64,000 nt of DNA from Streptomyces physcomitrii (GCF_012273655.1 NZ_JAAWWP010000011.1:62001-126000); one strand, 5' to 3'; positions 40,497 to 49,275 are shown, numbered from the stretch's first letter. A program made the numbers and translations. The notes: generated from the sequence alone by a model not told the origin.

Positions 40497-43433
40497 ATGA
40501 CCGATCGCGAGGTAGAGGCACTCGGCGGACAGGCCCCGGCGGGCGGAGCGGACGACCCGGAGGCGAAGAGCGCCCGGCAGCCGGCCGGCCGGGACGTGCT
40601 CGGCGCCCGGCTGCGCGCCTCGGTCCGCGGCGAGGTCGCCCTCGACGCCACCGCACGCGCCCTGCACACCATGGACGCCTCCAACTACCGGCGGGTGCCG
40701 CTCGCCGTCGTCGCCCCCGTGGACGCCGAGGACGTCGCCGCCGTCCTCGCGGTCTGCCGCGAGGAGCAGGTGCCCGTCGTCCCGCGCGGCGGCGGCACCT
40801 CGATCGCCGGGCAGGCCACCGGCACCGGCGTGGTCCTCGACTTCACCCGGCACATGAACCGCATCCTCGCCGTGGACCCCGAGGCGGGCACCGCCCTCGT
40901 CCAGCCCGGGGTGGTCCTGGACCGCCTCCAGGAGGCCGCCGCCCCGCACGGGCTGCGCTTCGGCCCCGATCCCTCCACCCACTCCCGCTGCACCCTCGGC
41001 GGCATGATCGGCAACAACTCCTGCGGCTCCCACTCGGTGGCCTGGGGCACCACCGCGGACAGCGTGCGCCGCCTCGACGTGCTCGGCTCCGACGGCCGCG
41101 CCAGGCGCCTCGCCCAGGGCTGGACGGACGCCCCGGCCGGGCTGCGCGAACTGGTCGAGGGCGAACTCGCCCTGCTGCGCACCGGTTTCCCCGAGCTGCC
41201 GCGCCGCATCTCCGGCTACGCCCTGGACGCCATGCTGCCGGAGAACGGCACCGACCTCGCCCGCGCCTTCTGCGGCAGCGAGGGCACCCTCGGCGTCCTC
41301 ACCGAGGCCGAGGTCGCCCTGGTCCGGCCGCCCGCCGCCCGGGTGCTCGCCGTCCTCGGCTACCCCGACGAGTCCGACGCCGCCGAGGCGGCGCCCGCGC
41401 TGCTGCCGTACGGGCCGATGACCGTCGAGGGCATGGCCGCCGACCTGGTCCCGCCGGGCACCACCGGTCTGCCGCGCGGCGGGGCCTGGCTCTTCGTGGA
41501 GGTCGGCGGCGAGAGCCCGGCCGAGGCCCGCGCCCACGCCGAACGCCTGGTGCGCGCCGCCGGCACCCCGCACTCCCTTGTGGTCTCCGACCCGGCCGGG
41601 CAGCGCGCCCTGTGGCGGATCCGGGAGGACGCCAGCGGCACCGCCACCCGGCTGCCCGAGAGCGCGGGCGGCGGGGAGGCCTGGCCCGGCTGGGAGGACT
41701 GCGCGGTGCCGCCCGCCCGGCTCGCCGCCTATCTGCGCGACTTCCGCGCCCTGCTCGCCGAGCACGGGCTGCGCGGCACTCCGTACGGGCACTTCGGCGA
41801 CGGCTGCATCCACGTCCGGATCGACTTCGATCTGATGAGCCATCAGGGAGTGCGCAGCTTCCGGCTGTTCTCCGAGGAACTCGCCAAAGTCGTGGTGGCG
41901 CACGGCGGTTCGCTCTCCGGCGAGCACGGCGACGGCCAGGCCCGCGCCGAACTCCTGCCCACCATGTACGGCCCGCACCTGGTACGCCTCTTCGAGCGCA
42001 CCAAGTCCCTCTGGGATCCGGCCGATCTGCTCAACCCGGGAATGCTGGTACGCCCCGCGCCCCTCGACAGCAACCTCCGCTTCGACGTGCTCCCGCGCCG
42101 CCCGGTCGACGTCGCCTTCGGCTATCCGCACGACAACGGCGACTTCTCGGCCGCCGTCCGCCGCTGCGTGGGCGTCGCCAAGTGCCGTACGGACACGGCC
42201 GATTCGGGGGTCATGTGCCCCTCCTTCCGGGCCACCGGCGAGGAGGAGCACTCCACCCGCGGCCGGGCCCGGCTGCTGCACGAGATGCTCGCGGGCGAGG
42301 TCATCACCGACGGCTGGCGCTCCACCGAGGTACGCGACGCCCTCGACCTCTGCCTGTCCTGCAAGGGCTGCCGCTCCGACTGCCCGGTCGGCGTCGACAT
42401 GGCCACCTACAAGGCCGAGTTCCTGCACCACCACTACGAGGGCCGCCTGCGCCCCGCCGCGCACTACGCCCTCGGCAGGCTGCCGCGCTGGCTGCGCCTG
42501 GTCCACGGGCTGCGCCTGACCCGCCCGGTCAACGCCCTGGCCGCGGTGGGCCCGTTCGCCGCCCTCGCCAAACGCCTCGGCGGCATCTCCGCCGAACGCG
42601 CCCTGCCGGTACTGCCCGCCGAGACCTTCACCCGCTGGTGGCGGCGCGGGCTGCGGCGGGCCTCGGGCGGGCGCCGGGGCGGTGCGGTGCGGCGGCTCCA
42701 GGCCGGGCGGACGGTGATCCTGTGGCCCGACACCTTCACCGACCACCTCTCGCCCCAGGTCGGCCGCGCGGCCGTGGAGGTGCTGCGGGACGCGGGCCTC
42801 GAATGCCTGGTCCCGGAGAAGGTCTGCTGCGGACTCACCTATGTCTCCACCGGCCAACTCGACGGCGCCCGCGCCGTGTTGCGCCGCACCCTGGACCGGA
42901 TGGAGCCCTATCTGCAGACCGGCGCCCCCGTCGTCGTCCTCGAACCGAGCTGCGCCGCCGCCCTCCGCACCGACCTCGTCGAACTCCTCGGCGAGGACCC
43001 CCGCGCCCGCACCCTCGCCGACTCCGTCCTCACCTTCGCCCAGGCCCTGGAGCAGTACGCCCCCGGCTGGCGCCCGCCCCGGCTCGACCGCCCGGTGGCC
43101 GGGCAGACCCACTGCCACCAGCACGCCGTCCTCGGCGACGCCGCCGAACGCCGCCTGCGCGAACGCGCCGGACTCACCGGCGAGTTGAGCGGCGGCTGCT
43201 GCGGCCTCGCCGGAAACTTCGGCTTCGAACGCGGCCACGAGGACGTCTCCCGCGCCTGCGCCGAGGAACAACTCCTGCCCTCCGTACGCCAGTCACCCCC
43301 CGACACCGTCCTCCTCGCAGACGGCTTCTCCTGCCGCACCCAACTCGACCAGCTGGGCGGGGTGGAGGGCCGGCATCTGGCGGAGGTACTGGCGGAGGGG
43401 TTGGGGGAGGTGGGGGGATCGGCGGGGGTGTGA
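40497..43433 (+). CDS. fused FAD-linked oxidase / Fe-S dehydrogenase (D-lactate dehydrogenase-type)
   Basis: 978 aa, ATG 40497 (an upstream in-frame GTG at 40431 also exists). FAD_binding_4 is at about 60-240 (VVPRGGGTSIAGQATGTGVV and GGMIGNNSCGSHSVAWGT). An FAD-oxidase C domain follows, with YGHFGDGCIHVRIDFDL. Fe-S ligands appear in KCRTDTADSGVMCPSF and CLSCKGCRSDCP. The end has two CCG motifs, EKVCCGLTYVST and SGGCCGLAGNFGFERG. This single-chain GlcD-GlcF type oxidises 2-hydroxyacids such as D-lactate and passes electrons to quinone. The exact substrate is not determined. It is divergent from serC. Confidence 0.88.
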   Translation: MTDREVEALGGQAPAGGADDPEAKSARQPAGRDVLGARLRASVRGEVALDATARALHTMDASNYRRVPLAVVAPVDAEDVAAVLAVCREEQVPVVPRGGGTSIAGQATGTGVVLDFTRHMNRILAVDPEAGTALVQPGVVLDRLQEAAAPHGLRFGPDPSTHSRCTLGGMIGNNSCGSHSVAWGTTADSVRRLDVLGSDGRARRLAQGWTDAPAGLRELVEGELALLRTGFPELPRRISGYALDAMLPENGTDLARAFCGSEGTLGVLTEAEVALVRPPAARVLAVLGYPDESDAAEAAPALLPYGPMTVEGMAADLVPPGTTGLPRGGAWLFVEVGGESPAEARAHAERLVRAAGTPHSLVVSDPAGQRALWRIREDASGTATRLPESAGGGEAWPGWEDCAVPPARLAAYLRDFRALLAEHGLRGTPYGHFGDGCIHVRIDFDLMSHQGVRSFRLFSEELAKVVVAHGGSLSGEHGDGQARAELLPTMYGPHLVRLFERTKSLWDPADLLNPGMLVRPAPLDSNLRFDVLPRRPVDVAFGYPHDNGDFSAAVRRCVGVAKCRTDTADSGVMCPSFRATGEEEHSTRGRARLLHEMLAGEVITDGWRSTEVRDALDLCLSCKGCRSDCPVGVDMATYKAEFLHHHYEGRLRPAAHYALGRLPRWLRLVHGLRLTRPVNALAAVGPFAALAKRLGGISAERALPVLPAETFTRWWRRGLRRASGGRRGGAVRRLQAGRTVILWPDTFTDHLSPQVGRAAVEVLRDAGLECLVPEKVCCGLTYVSTGQLDGARAVLRRTLDRMEPYLQTGAPVVVLEPSCAAALRTDLVELLGEDPRARTLADSVLTFAQALEQYAPGWRPPRLDRPVAGQTHCHQHAVLGDAAERRLRERAGLTGELSGGCCGLAGNFGFERGHEDVSRACAEEQLLPSVRQSPPDTVLLADGFSCRTQLDQLGGVEGRHLAEVLAEGLGEVGGSAGV

Positions 43434-43603
43434 GGGGGTGTCACCTGACAATGGTGGCTGGGGAGTTGAGCCGGATGGGCCGCTCTCCGGTGCGTTTTAT
43501 GCGATGACGCGAATACGGGCGCTCCCGCATGGACGGCCTGGGCGCCCCGCTCGTACCGTCATGGCGTCCGGCCCGCAGGGGGCCGCCGAGGGGGTTCGCA
43601 GTC

Positions 43604-43810
43604 ATGTCTCGTGAGGAACTGACCCGGCTCACCGGCAACGGGAACGGCACGTGCGGCAAGGACGACTGCCCGAACGTCTACCGGACCGCGGCGGGATCAT
43701 TTCTGGTCCAGGGTGACGTGTCCCATGCCTTCAAGGCGCCCGACGGGGAAGGGCTTGTGGAAATTCCGGAGGAGACGTTGAGGGAGGCCGTTCGTGCTCT
43801 TGGCTGGTGA
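43604..43810 (+). CDS. small Cys-containing protein of the DUF6879/XRE module
   Basis: 68 aa; MSREELTRLTGNGNGTCGKD then CPNVYRTAAGSFLVQGDVSH, and ending EETLREAVRALGW. CGKDDCP is a possible metal site. Proteins of this length and form are often encoded in Streptomyces just before DUF6879 and XRE regulators. The last 17 bases overlap the start of DUF6879, implying coupled translation. It may be a small anti-regulator; that role is only an analogy with XRE/DUF397 pairs. ATG chosen; an upstream GTG at 43529 lacks a ribosome site. Confidence 0.7.
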   Translation: MSREELTRLTGNGNGTCGKDDCPNVYRTAAGSFLVQGDVSHAFKAPDGEGLVEIPEETLREAVRALGW

Positions 43811-44318
43811 GGAGTGGGCTGCTCGCTTTGCGGGATTCCAGCGGGAAGCCTGGCGCCTGGAGACCCTGCCGCAGTACCTCATGCCCCAGGAGGCGGAGGA
43901 ATTCGCGTCCTTCAGGGACGGCGCTCGCATCGATCCGGCAGCCGTGTCGAACGAGTACACGGACCGGCTGCGCAGGCAAGCCGCAGCGGGGCGGATGCAG
44001 GGCAGGGTCCATGTGCTGACCCGCCCCCTCTCCGACTATCTGCGGTTCGAGTTCCATCACTACTACCGGCCGCACGCCCTGGCCGGCGAGCAGATCCGCA
44101 TTCTCGATGTCACGAACCGCCCCAATCCCCTTGAGGGGGCACAGGACTTCTGGATGTTCGACCGTTCCGAAGTGGTCCTCATGAATTACCACGCCGACGG
44201 CCGGCAGATCAGCCGGGAGGCATGGGCCGGTGAGGTCGCACCGTTCCTCGAATACCAGAGGATCGCGGTGAGCGAGTCGGTTTCCTTCGAGGAGTACGTG
44301 AAGGGCCTTGACCTTTGA
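43794..44318 (+). CDS. DUF6879 family protein
   Basis: 174 aa, GTG 43794 after GGGAGG at 6 nt. EEWAARFAGFQREAWRLETL and YLMPQEAEEFASFRDG near the N-terminus, then DYLRFEFHHYYRPHALAGEQ and DFWMFDRSEVVLMNY, are diagnostic of DUF6879. The last codons overlap the XRE start. Streptomyces carry many such three-gene sets; DUF6879 probably works with the XRE regulator, by unknown mechanism. It has less extreme GC than its neighbours, suggesting a mobile or recently acquired module. Confidence 0.85.
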   Translation: MLLAGEEWAARFAGFQREAWRLETLPQYLMPQEAEEFASFRDGARIDPAAVSNEYTDRLRRQAAAGRMQGRVHVLTRPLSDYLRFEFHHYYRPHALAGEQIRILDVTNRPNPLEGAQDFWMFDRSEVVLMNYHADGRQISREAWAGEVAPFLEYQRIAVSESVSFEEYVKGLDL

Positions 44319-45150
44319 CCCCGGAGCCCTAGGTCATTCCAGGTCGGACCTAGCGGCAGCGTTGAAGCGGGAGCGCAAGCGGGCCGGGTGGACCCAAGTC
44401 CGGCTCGCCAAGCGCTGCAATATGAGTCAGACCAAGGTGAGCACCATCGAAAGCGGGAAGTCGACCCCCGCCTTGGTCGATGTCGAGCTGATCCTCGAAG
44501 CCCTGGGCTCCGGGGGGCCGCCGGCTGCCGACATCCTGTCGCTCGCGCGCTCCGCGCACACCGAGTGGCAGGACCATTGGGCGTCGCGCCGCAGAGGACT
44601 GGACAAGAAGCAGAACGAGTTGGCCCGTCTGGAGGCGGCGACCGAAGAGTTCCGCTTCTTTCTGCTTTCCATGATCACCGGCCTCCTGGCCACACCCGAT
44701 TATGTGCGGGCGAGCATCGCCGATGTTTCCGGTGACCAGTCCAAGACCATCGCCAAGAAGCTTGAACGGCAGAACGTCCTCCTTGAATCCGCGAAGTCGT
44801 TCACGTTCATCCTGACCGAGCAGGCTGTCAGGTGGCCTCTTCTCCCGCCGCTTGCGATGGCCATGCAGCTGGACCGGTTGGTGTCGGTTTCCCGGCTGCC
44901 CCAGGTCCGCCTGGGTGTTCTCCCTCTCGTCGGCCACATCCCGGAAAGGCCCTTGAACACCTTCACGGTCTACGACCGGCGCCTGGCCACCGTGGAGACG
45001 GGTACGGGAGCTTTGGTGCTGCGGGACCACCGAGACGTGAACGCTTACCGAGATGACTTCGACAGATACGAGGGATACGCGGTGTGGGGCGAGGAGTGTC
45101 GGGAGTTGCTCTCCGAATGGTCCATGATCTTTACCCGACAGCACCCATAA
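44308..45150 (+). CDS. XRE-family regulator with DUF5753 domain
   Basis: 280 aa. The TTG at 44308 overlaps the DUF6879 stop. Helix-turn-helix at about 12-65: LKRERKRAGWTQVRLAKRCN, then QTKVSTIESGKSTPALVDVE. The following DUF5753 region (EWQDHWASRRRGLDKKQNEL to GEECRELLSEW, about 95-275) is the usual effector domain of these Streptomyces regulators, often linked to development or secondary metabolism. Its gene is 67 bp upstream of the graspetide precursor on the same strand, so it may control the cassette; proximity is the evidence. Confidence 0.88.
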   Translation: MTFDPGALGHSRSDLAAALKRERKRAGWTQVRLAKRCNMSQTKVSTIESGKSTPALVDVELILEALGSGGPPAADILSLARSAHTEWQDHWASRRRGLDKKQNELARLEAATEEFRFFLLSMITGLLATPDYVRASIADVSGDQSKTIAKKLERQNVLLESAKSFTFILTEQAVRWPLLPPLAMAMQLDRLVSVSRLPQVRLGVLPLVGHIPERPLNTFTVYDRRLATVETGTGALVLRDHRDVNAYRDDFDRYEGYAVWGEECRELLSEWSMIFTRQHP

Positions 45151-45217
45151 AAGGCCGAGTCGGGGCCGGTTCGAGGAATCATTTCCCCGTACTCACGAGC
45201 CGGGAGGCGGGGACAGC

Positions 45218-45544
45218 ATGGCAGTGGCGCCGACGGAGACCGAGACCGCAGGAGACGGAGGCGCGGAACAGGTGCCTCAGACGCACGCACCGTGGGGCAC
45301 GCGGCGGATGGGGCCGTATGCGGCCACCTCCACGGTTCCGCAGCACCTGCCCGTGATCGACCCCCGTACGCAGATCGCGCTGATCGTGGACCGGCACGGG
45401 CGGACGGTCGAACTGGGCGGTCACGGCACCAGCACGAGCGGTCTGACGCCCACGGCGACCAGCCCCGGTGACGGGGCCGGTCCGGGCGGCGCGACCGACG
45501 CGGACAGCACCGAGTCCTACGACCAGGACCAGGGCTCCGACTGA
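45218..45544 (+). CDS. tgmA: ATP-grasp-modified RiPP precursor (graspetide-type)
   Basis: 108 aa; ATG after GGGAGGCGGGGACAGC. The leader ends in conserved DPRTQIALIVDRHGRTVELG. The core is HGTSTSGLTPTATSPGDG, then GAGPGGATDADSTESYDQ and DQGSD: a Thr/Ser cluster followed by Asp/Glu-rich residues, the acceptor and donor set for omega-ester or amide links. APWGTRRMGPY (25-35) matches the leader region of tgm precursors. Its TGA overlaps tgmB (TGATG). Processing protease and exporter are not adjacent. Exact cleavage site unknown. Confidence 0.85.
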   Translation: MAVAPTETETAGDGGAEQVPQTHAPWGTRRMGPYAATSTVPQHLPVIDPRTQIALIVDRHGRTVELGGHGTSTSGLTPTATSPGDGAGPGGATDADSTESYDQDQGSD

Positions 45545-46506
45545 TGGGCGACCGCAGGTCCGTGCTGGTGCTGACCAACCCCCACGACGTGACAGCCGAC
45601 GTGGTGTTACGGCTTCTCCTCGCACGCCGGGTCCCCGTGGTCCGCCTCGACCCCGGCGCCGACCTGCACACGGGTGCCTCGCTGACCGCCATGTACCGGT
45701 CGGGCGAGCAGCGGGGCAGGCTCCGTACGGCAAGCCGGGAACTCGACATCACCCGGGTTCGATCGGTCTGGGTGCGCAGGCCCTCGCCTTACGAAGGGCC
45801 ACCCGGGCTGCGCGGTCAGGACCGCCGGTTCGCCTCGGAGCAGGCGTTGTGGGGTGCGGGGGGCATCCTCGCCTCCCTGCCCGGAGCGCTCTACGTCAAC
45901 CACCCGTGGAGCAACCGGGCTGCCGAGTTCAAGCCGTGGCAGCTGTCCGCCGCGCAAGGCTGCGGATTCCTGGTGCCTTCCACGGTGATCACCGATCACC
46001 CGGAAGAGGCGCGTGCGTTCGTCGCGTCGCACCAGGGCGGAGCGGTCTACAAGCCCCTGTGGAACACGCGCTACCGCATCGACGGCCAGCCGCACAGCGT
46101 GTGGGTCCGGGAGGTGCACGCGGTCGAGATCACCGAGGCCGTGTCCGCGTGCCCCCACCTGTTCCAGGCGAAGGTGGACAAGGCTTTCGACGCGCGGGTG
46201 ACCGCCGTCGGCGACCGGCTGTTCGGGATCCGGATCGACAGCCCCGCTCTCGACTGGCGCCACCGTCAGGATCTGATGACCTGCACACCGGTCGAGGTGC
46301 CGGAGCCGGTCGCCTGCGCGGTCGCGGCGTACCTCGCCGAACTCCGGCTGATCTACGGTGCGTTCGACTTCGCCGTCACCGCCTCCGGGGAGTGGTACTT
46401 CCTCGAGTGCAACCCGAACGGCCAGTGGGCGTGGCAGCCCGCCGAGACCACCACTGCCGTCGCCCTCGCCCTCGCTGACCGACTGGAAGAAGGCACCGAC
46501 TCGTGA
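45544..46506 (+). CDS. tgmB: ATP-grasp ribosomal peptide maturase
   Basis: 320 aa. Rossmann-like N-terminus VLVLTNPHDVTADVVLRLLL, then RVRSVWVRRP and YVNHPWSNRAAEFKPWQLSA, and the metal-binding end FLECNPNGQWAWQP are those of the SAV_5884/TgmB ATP-grasp family. YKPLW in AVYKPLWNTRY binds nucleotide. The enzyme activates side-chain carboxylates of Asp/Glu with ATP and couples them to Thr/Ser (or Lys) in TgmA. It overlaps tgmA by 1 bp and tgmC by 4 bp. Cross-link topology cannot be read from sequence. Confidence 0.92.
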   Translation: MGDRRSVLVLTNPHDVTADVVLRLLLARRVPVVRLDPGADLHTGASLTAMYRSGEQRGRLRTASRELDITRVRSVWVRRPSPYEGPPGLRGQDRRFASEQALWGAGGILASLPGALYVNHPWSNRAAEFKPWQLSAAQGCGFLVPSTVITDHPEEARAFVASHQGGAVYKPLWNTRYRIDGQPHSVWVREVHAVEITEAVSACPHLFQAKVDKAFDARVTAVGDRLFGIRIDSPALDWRHRQDLMTCTPVEVPEPVACAVAAYLAELRLIYGAFDFAVTASGEWYFLECNPNGQWAWQPAETTTAVALALADRLEEGTDS

Positions 46507-47645
46507 GCACGGCGACCCGGCTCCGCGCCGTCCTCGCGGACCGACTCACCGAGGACGGCGCCCTCGCGGATGACCAGTGGAGCAGCGCGGTCAGGGCGGT
46601 GCCTCGCGAACTGTTCACCGGTGCCTACTTCACGGCGGTGGCGGGCAGCATCCCCACCCGCTACCGCCCCGTCCGTGAGGGCGAGCCCGGCTGGCTGGAG
46701 GGGATCTACTCCGACACCACGCTGATCACTCAACTCGACGGCCGGACCAGGCCCGAGGACGTGACCGAGGGGACCGTGCCCGGCTCCCCGACGTCATCGT
46801 CCACCCTGCCCTCGCTGGTGTTGCGTATGTGGCACCAGCTCGGCGCCGAGGCCGGACACCGCGTGCTGGAGATCGGCACGGGCACGGGCTACTCGACCGC
46901 CCTCGGCGCGCACCGATTCGGGGACGCCGACCTGAGCAGCATCGAGTACGACCCGGTGGTGGGCGGCGCCGCGGCTGCGGCGCTCGAGGCCGCCGGGTTC
47001 GCGCCCCGGCTGATCATCGGTGACGGGCTGCGCGGCGATCCGGAGGGCAGGCCGTACGACCGGCTCATCGCCACCTGTGCGGTCCGGTACCTCCCGCTCC
47101 CGTGGCTGCACCAGGTGAGGCCGGGCGGGAGGATCCTGGTCACCCTCTCCGGGTGGAGCCATGCCAACGCCCTCGCGCTGGTCGAGGTCACCGGCCCCGG
47201 ACGGGCCACGGGCCGGTTCCTGCCCGGCTGCACCAGCTTCATGATCGCCCGCCCCCACGACCAGCCGCCCCGCCCGGCACTGGCCCTGCTGCCCGGCGAG
47301 GAGCGCCCGAGCCGGATCGACCCCGCGAAGCTCGGCGACTGGACCGGCGGTTGGGTCGCCCAGCTCGCGGCACCCGCGGCCGAGCGCATGGGAGCCGGAG
47401 CCGAGCAGATCCTCTGGGACGTGTCCACCGGTTCACAGGCCCGGACGGCGCCCGACACCAACGGAGGGTGGAGGGTCACGCAGCGCGGGCCCGTGCGCCT
47501 GTGGGATCGCGTGGAGCGGGCAGTGCGGCTCTGGCAGGAAGCCGGCGAACCCCACCAGGAAGCATTCGGCATCACGGTCTCGGCCGCGGGGCAGCGGGTG
47601 TGGCTCGGCACCGAGGACGGGCCCGGCTGGGACCTGCCGATCTGA
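46503..47645 (+). CDS. tgmC: PIMT-like methyltransferase of the ATP-grasp RiPP cassette
   Basis: 380 aa, GTG overlapping tgmB stop by 4 bp. SAM site VLEIGTGTGYSTALG near residue 120. The preceding SSTLPSLVLRMWHQL matches protein L-isoaspartyl methyltransferase-like enzymes, with C-terminal extension (about 240-380) ending WLGTEDGPGWDLPI as in TgmC homologues. In related graspetides such as fuscimiditide, the methyltransferase esterifies an aspartate that then cyclises to an aspartimide. The same second modification is expected here but is inference. No tailoring genes follow; the next gene is on the opposite strand. Confidence 0.9.
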   Translation: MSTATRLRAVLADRLTEDGALADDQWSSAVRAVPRELFTGAYFTAVAGSIPTRYRPVREGEPGWLEGIYSDTTLITQLDGRTRPEDVTEGTVPGSPTSSSTLPSLVLRMWHQLGAEAGHRVLEIGTGTGYSTALGAHRFGDADLSSIEYDPVVGGAAAAALEAAGFAPRLIIGDGLRGDPEGRPYDRLIATCAVRYLPLPWLHQVRPGGRILVTLSGWSHANALALVEVTGPGRATGRFLPGCTSFMIARPHDQPPRPALALLPGEERPSRIDPAKLGDWTGGWVAQLAAPAAERMGAGAEQILWDVSTGSQARTAPDTNGGWRVTQRGPVRLWDRVERAVRLWQEAGEPHQEAFGITVSAAGQRVWLGTEDGPGWDLPI

Positions 47646-47682
47646 CGTACGGCAGTCCCGGCCGAGGGGCCGCCCCACCCCC

Positions 47683-48063
47683 TCACACCACCCCCGCCCG
47701 CTCCTCCCCGCTCCGTTCCACGCAGAACTCGTTGCCCTCCGGGTCGGCGAGGGTGACCCAGCCGGTGCCGTCGGGCCGGCGGTGGTCGGCGACCGGGGTG
47801 GCGCCGAGGCCGAGGAGGCGGGTGACCTCCTCGTCGCGGGTGCGGTCCTGGGGCTGGAGGTCGAAGTGGACGCGGTTCTTCACGGTCTTGGCGTCCGGTG
47901 AGGTGACGAAGAGCAGCGAGGCCCCGGGCGCGGTGACCGAGGCCTCCGGATCCCCCGGGAAGTCGTCCTCGGCGAGGGTGCCGCCGAGCGCGGCGGCCCA
48001 GAACCGGGCCAGGTGGTAGGCGTCGGAGCAGTCGACGGTGACATGGCGTACGAGAGAGGTCAT
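47683..48063 (-). CDS. VOC-family (glyoxalase-like) protein
   Basis: 126 aa. MTSLVRHVTVDCSDAYHLAR, NRVHFDLQPQDR and WVTLADPEGNEFCVERS are the beta-alpha-beta-beta-beta repeats of the vicinal oxygen chelate fold. His in NRVHFD and Glu in NEFCVE are likely metal ligands. Such proteins include lyases, dioxygenases and antibiotic-binding proteins; the substrate is not evident. It converges on tgmC with only 37 bp between, and is unlikely to belong to the cassette. Confidence 0.85.
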   Translation of the reverse strand: MTSLVRHVTVDCSDAYHLARFWAAALGGTLAEDDFPGDPEASVTAPGASLLFVTSPDAKTVKNRVHFDLQPQDRTRDEEVTRLLGLGATPVADHRRPDGTGWVTLADPEGNEFCVERSGEERAGVV

Positions 48064-48153
48064 GCGGCGCACTATCCGAGGGCGGGGGAGGGGTGTCCAG
48101 CGGATTTCGGGGTCTGCCCCGGGCACCCCGAACCTTCAAGATCGTCCACTGTC

Positions 48154-48171
48154 CTGAACTATTGAGTTCAG
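48154..48171. promoter_or_regulatory. operator-like dyad upstream of EamA transporter
   Basis: CTGAACT-ATTG-AGTTCAG has perfect 7-bp arms. It lies 112-129 bp upstream of the GTG at 48283 and about 90 bp upstream of the VOC start on the other strand, in a locally AT-rich patch that includes TAACCT (48190). No regulator gene is adjacent. Confidence 0.4.
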
Positions 48172-48282
48172 CATGATGGACCGGTCATGTGTAACCTTTC
48201 CTCTTGCTCCTGTACGTCACTGCCATGGCTGCCATGGCGGTGACCGCCCCCACCGCCGTCATCGCCCAGAAAGGCCCCGCCC

Positions 48283-49275
48283 GTGAACGCCTCCGCCGAC
48301 CGGCAGCCGTCCCCCGCCAGCCCGGCCGAGGCCCCGGTGCTCGCGGAGGCGACCGTGGGGCAGCCGGAGTCGGCCGCGGCGGTGTCCCCGGGGCCGGCGG
48401 CGGGGCGGGTGGCGCTCGCGCCGGTCGGGCTGGTGCTGGCCGGGGGGATCTCGGTGCAGTTCGGTGGGGCGCTCGCGGTGACGCTGATGCCGCGGGCGGG
48501 GGCGCTCGGCGTGGTCTCGCTGCGGTTGGGCTTCGCGGCGCTGGTGCTGATGGTGGTCTGCCGTCCGGCGCTGCGCGGGCACTCCCGGGCGGACTGGGGC
48601 ACCGTGCTGGTCTTCGGCGCGGTGATGGCCGCGATGAACGCGCTCTTCTACCAGTCCCTCGCGCGGATGCCGATCGGCCCGGCGGTCACCCTGGAGGTGC
48701 TCGGCCCGCTCACCCTCTCCGTGCTCAGCTCCCGGCGGCTGCTCAATCTGCTGTGGGCGCTGCTCGCCCTCGCCGGGGTCTTCCTCCTCGGCGGCGGGGG
48801 CTTCGACCGCCTCGACCCGGCCGGGGCCGCCTTCGCGCTGGGTGCCGGTGCCATGTGGGCGGCGTACATCGTCTTCAGCGCCCGTACCGGCCGCCGGTTC
48901 CCGCAGGCCGACGGGCTCGCGCTCGCCATGGTGGTCGCCGCGCTGCTCATGCTCCCGGTCGGGCTCGCGGACGCGGGCTCCCGGCTCGCGGTCCCGGCGA
49001 CGCTGGGCCTCGCGGCGGCCGTGGCGGTGCTCTCCTCCGTACTCCCGTACACCCTGGAACTGCTCGCCCTGCGCACCCTCCCGGCCGCCTCCTTCGCGAT
49101 CCTGATGAGCCTCGAACCGGCGATCGCCGCCCTCGCCGGGCTCCTCGTCCTCGGCCAGGCGCTCAGCCTCTCCGAGACGCTCGCCATCGGCCTGGTCATC
49201 GCGGCGAGCATGGGCGCGGTGCGCAGCCATACGAAGGCTGCGGGCGGCGGGCGTACCGAGGCGGCCGGGGCCTGA
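48283..49275 (+). CDS. EamA/DMT-family transporter (RhtA-like)
   Basis: 330 aa, GTG start. Ten hydrophobic helices from VALAPVGLVLAGGISVQFGG to LAIGLVIAASMGAV, arranged as two EamA repeats; SVQFGGALAV, ALFYQSLARMPIGPAVTLEV and LPAASFAILMSLEPAIAALA are typical of RhtA-like amino acid or metabolite exporters. The N-terminal 45 residues are Pro/Ala-rich and likely disordered. Substrate unknown; homoserine/threonine export is the family precedent. It precedes the acyl-CoA operon but has its own promoter region. Confidence 0.87.
   Translation: MNASADRQPSPASPAEAPVLAEATVGQPESAAAVSPGPAAGRVALAPVGLVLAGGISVQFGGALAVTLMPRAGALGVVSLRLGFAALVLMVVCRPALRGHSRADWGTVLVFGAVMAAMNALFYQSLARMPIGPAVTLEVLGPLTLSVLSSRRLLNLLWALLALAGVFLLGGGGFDRLDPAGAAFALGAGAMWAAYIVFSARTGRRFPQADGLALAMVVAALLMLPVGLADAGSRLAVPATLGLAAAVAVLSSVLPYTLELLALRTLPAASFAILMSLEPAIAALAGLLVLGQALSLSETLAIGLVIAASMGAVRSHTKAAGGGRTEAAGA

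Noticed and set aside
47683..48063. VOC protein as immunity or tailoring gene of the graspetide cluster
   Set aside because: It is on the opposite strand, converges on tgmC and has no known link to such cassettes.
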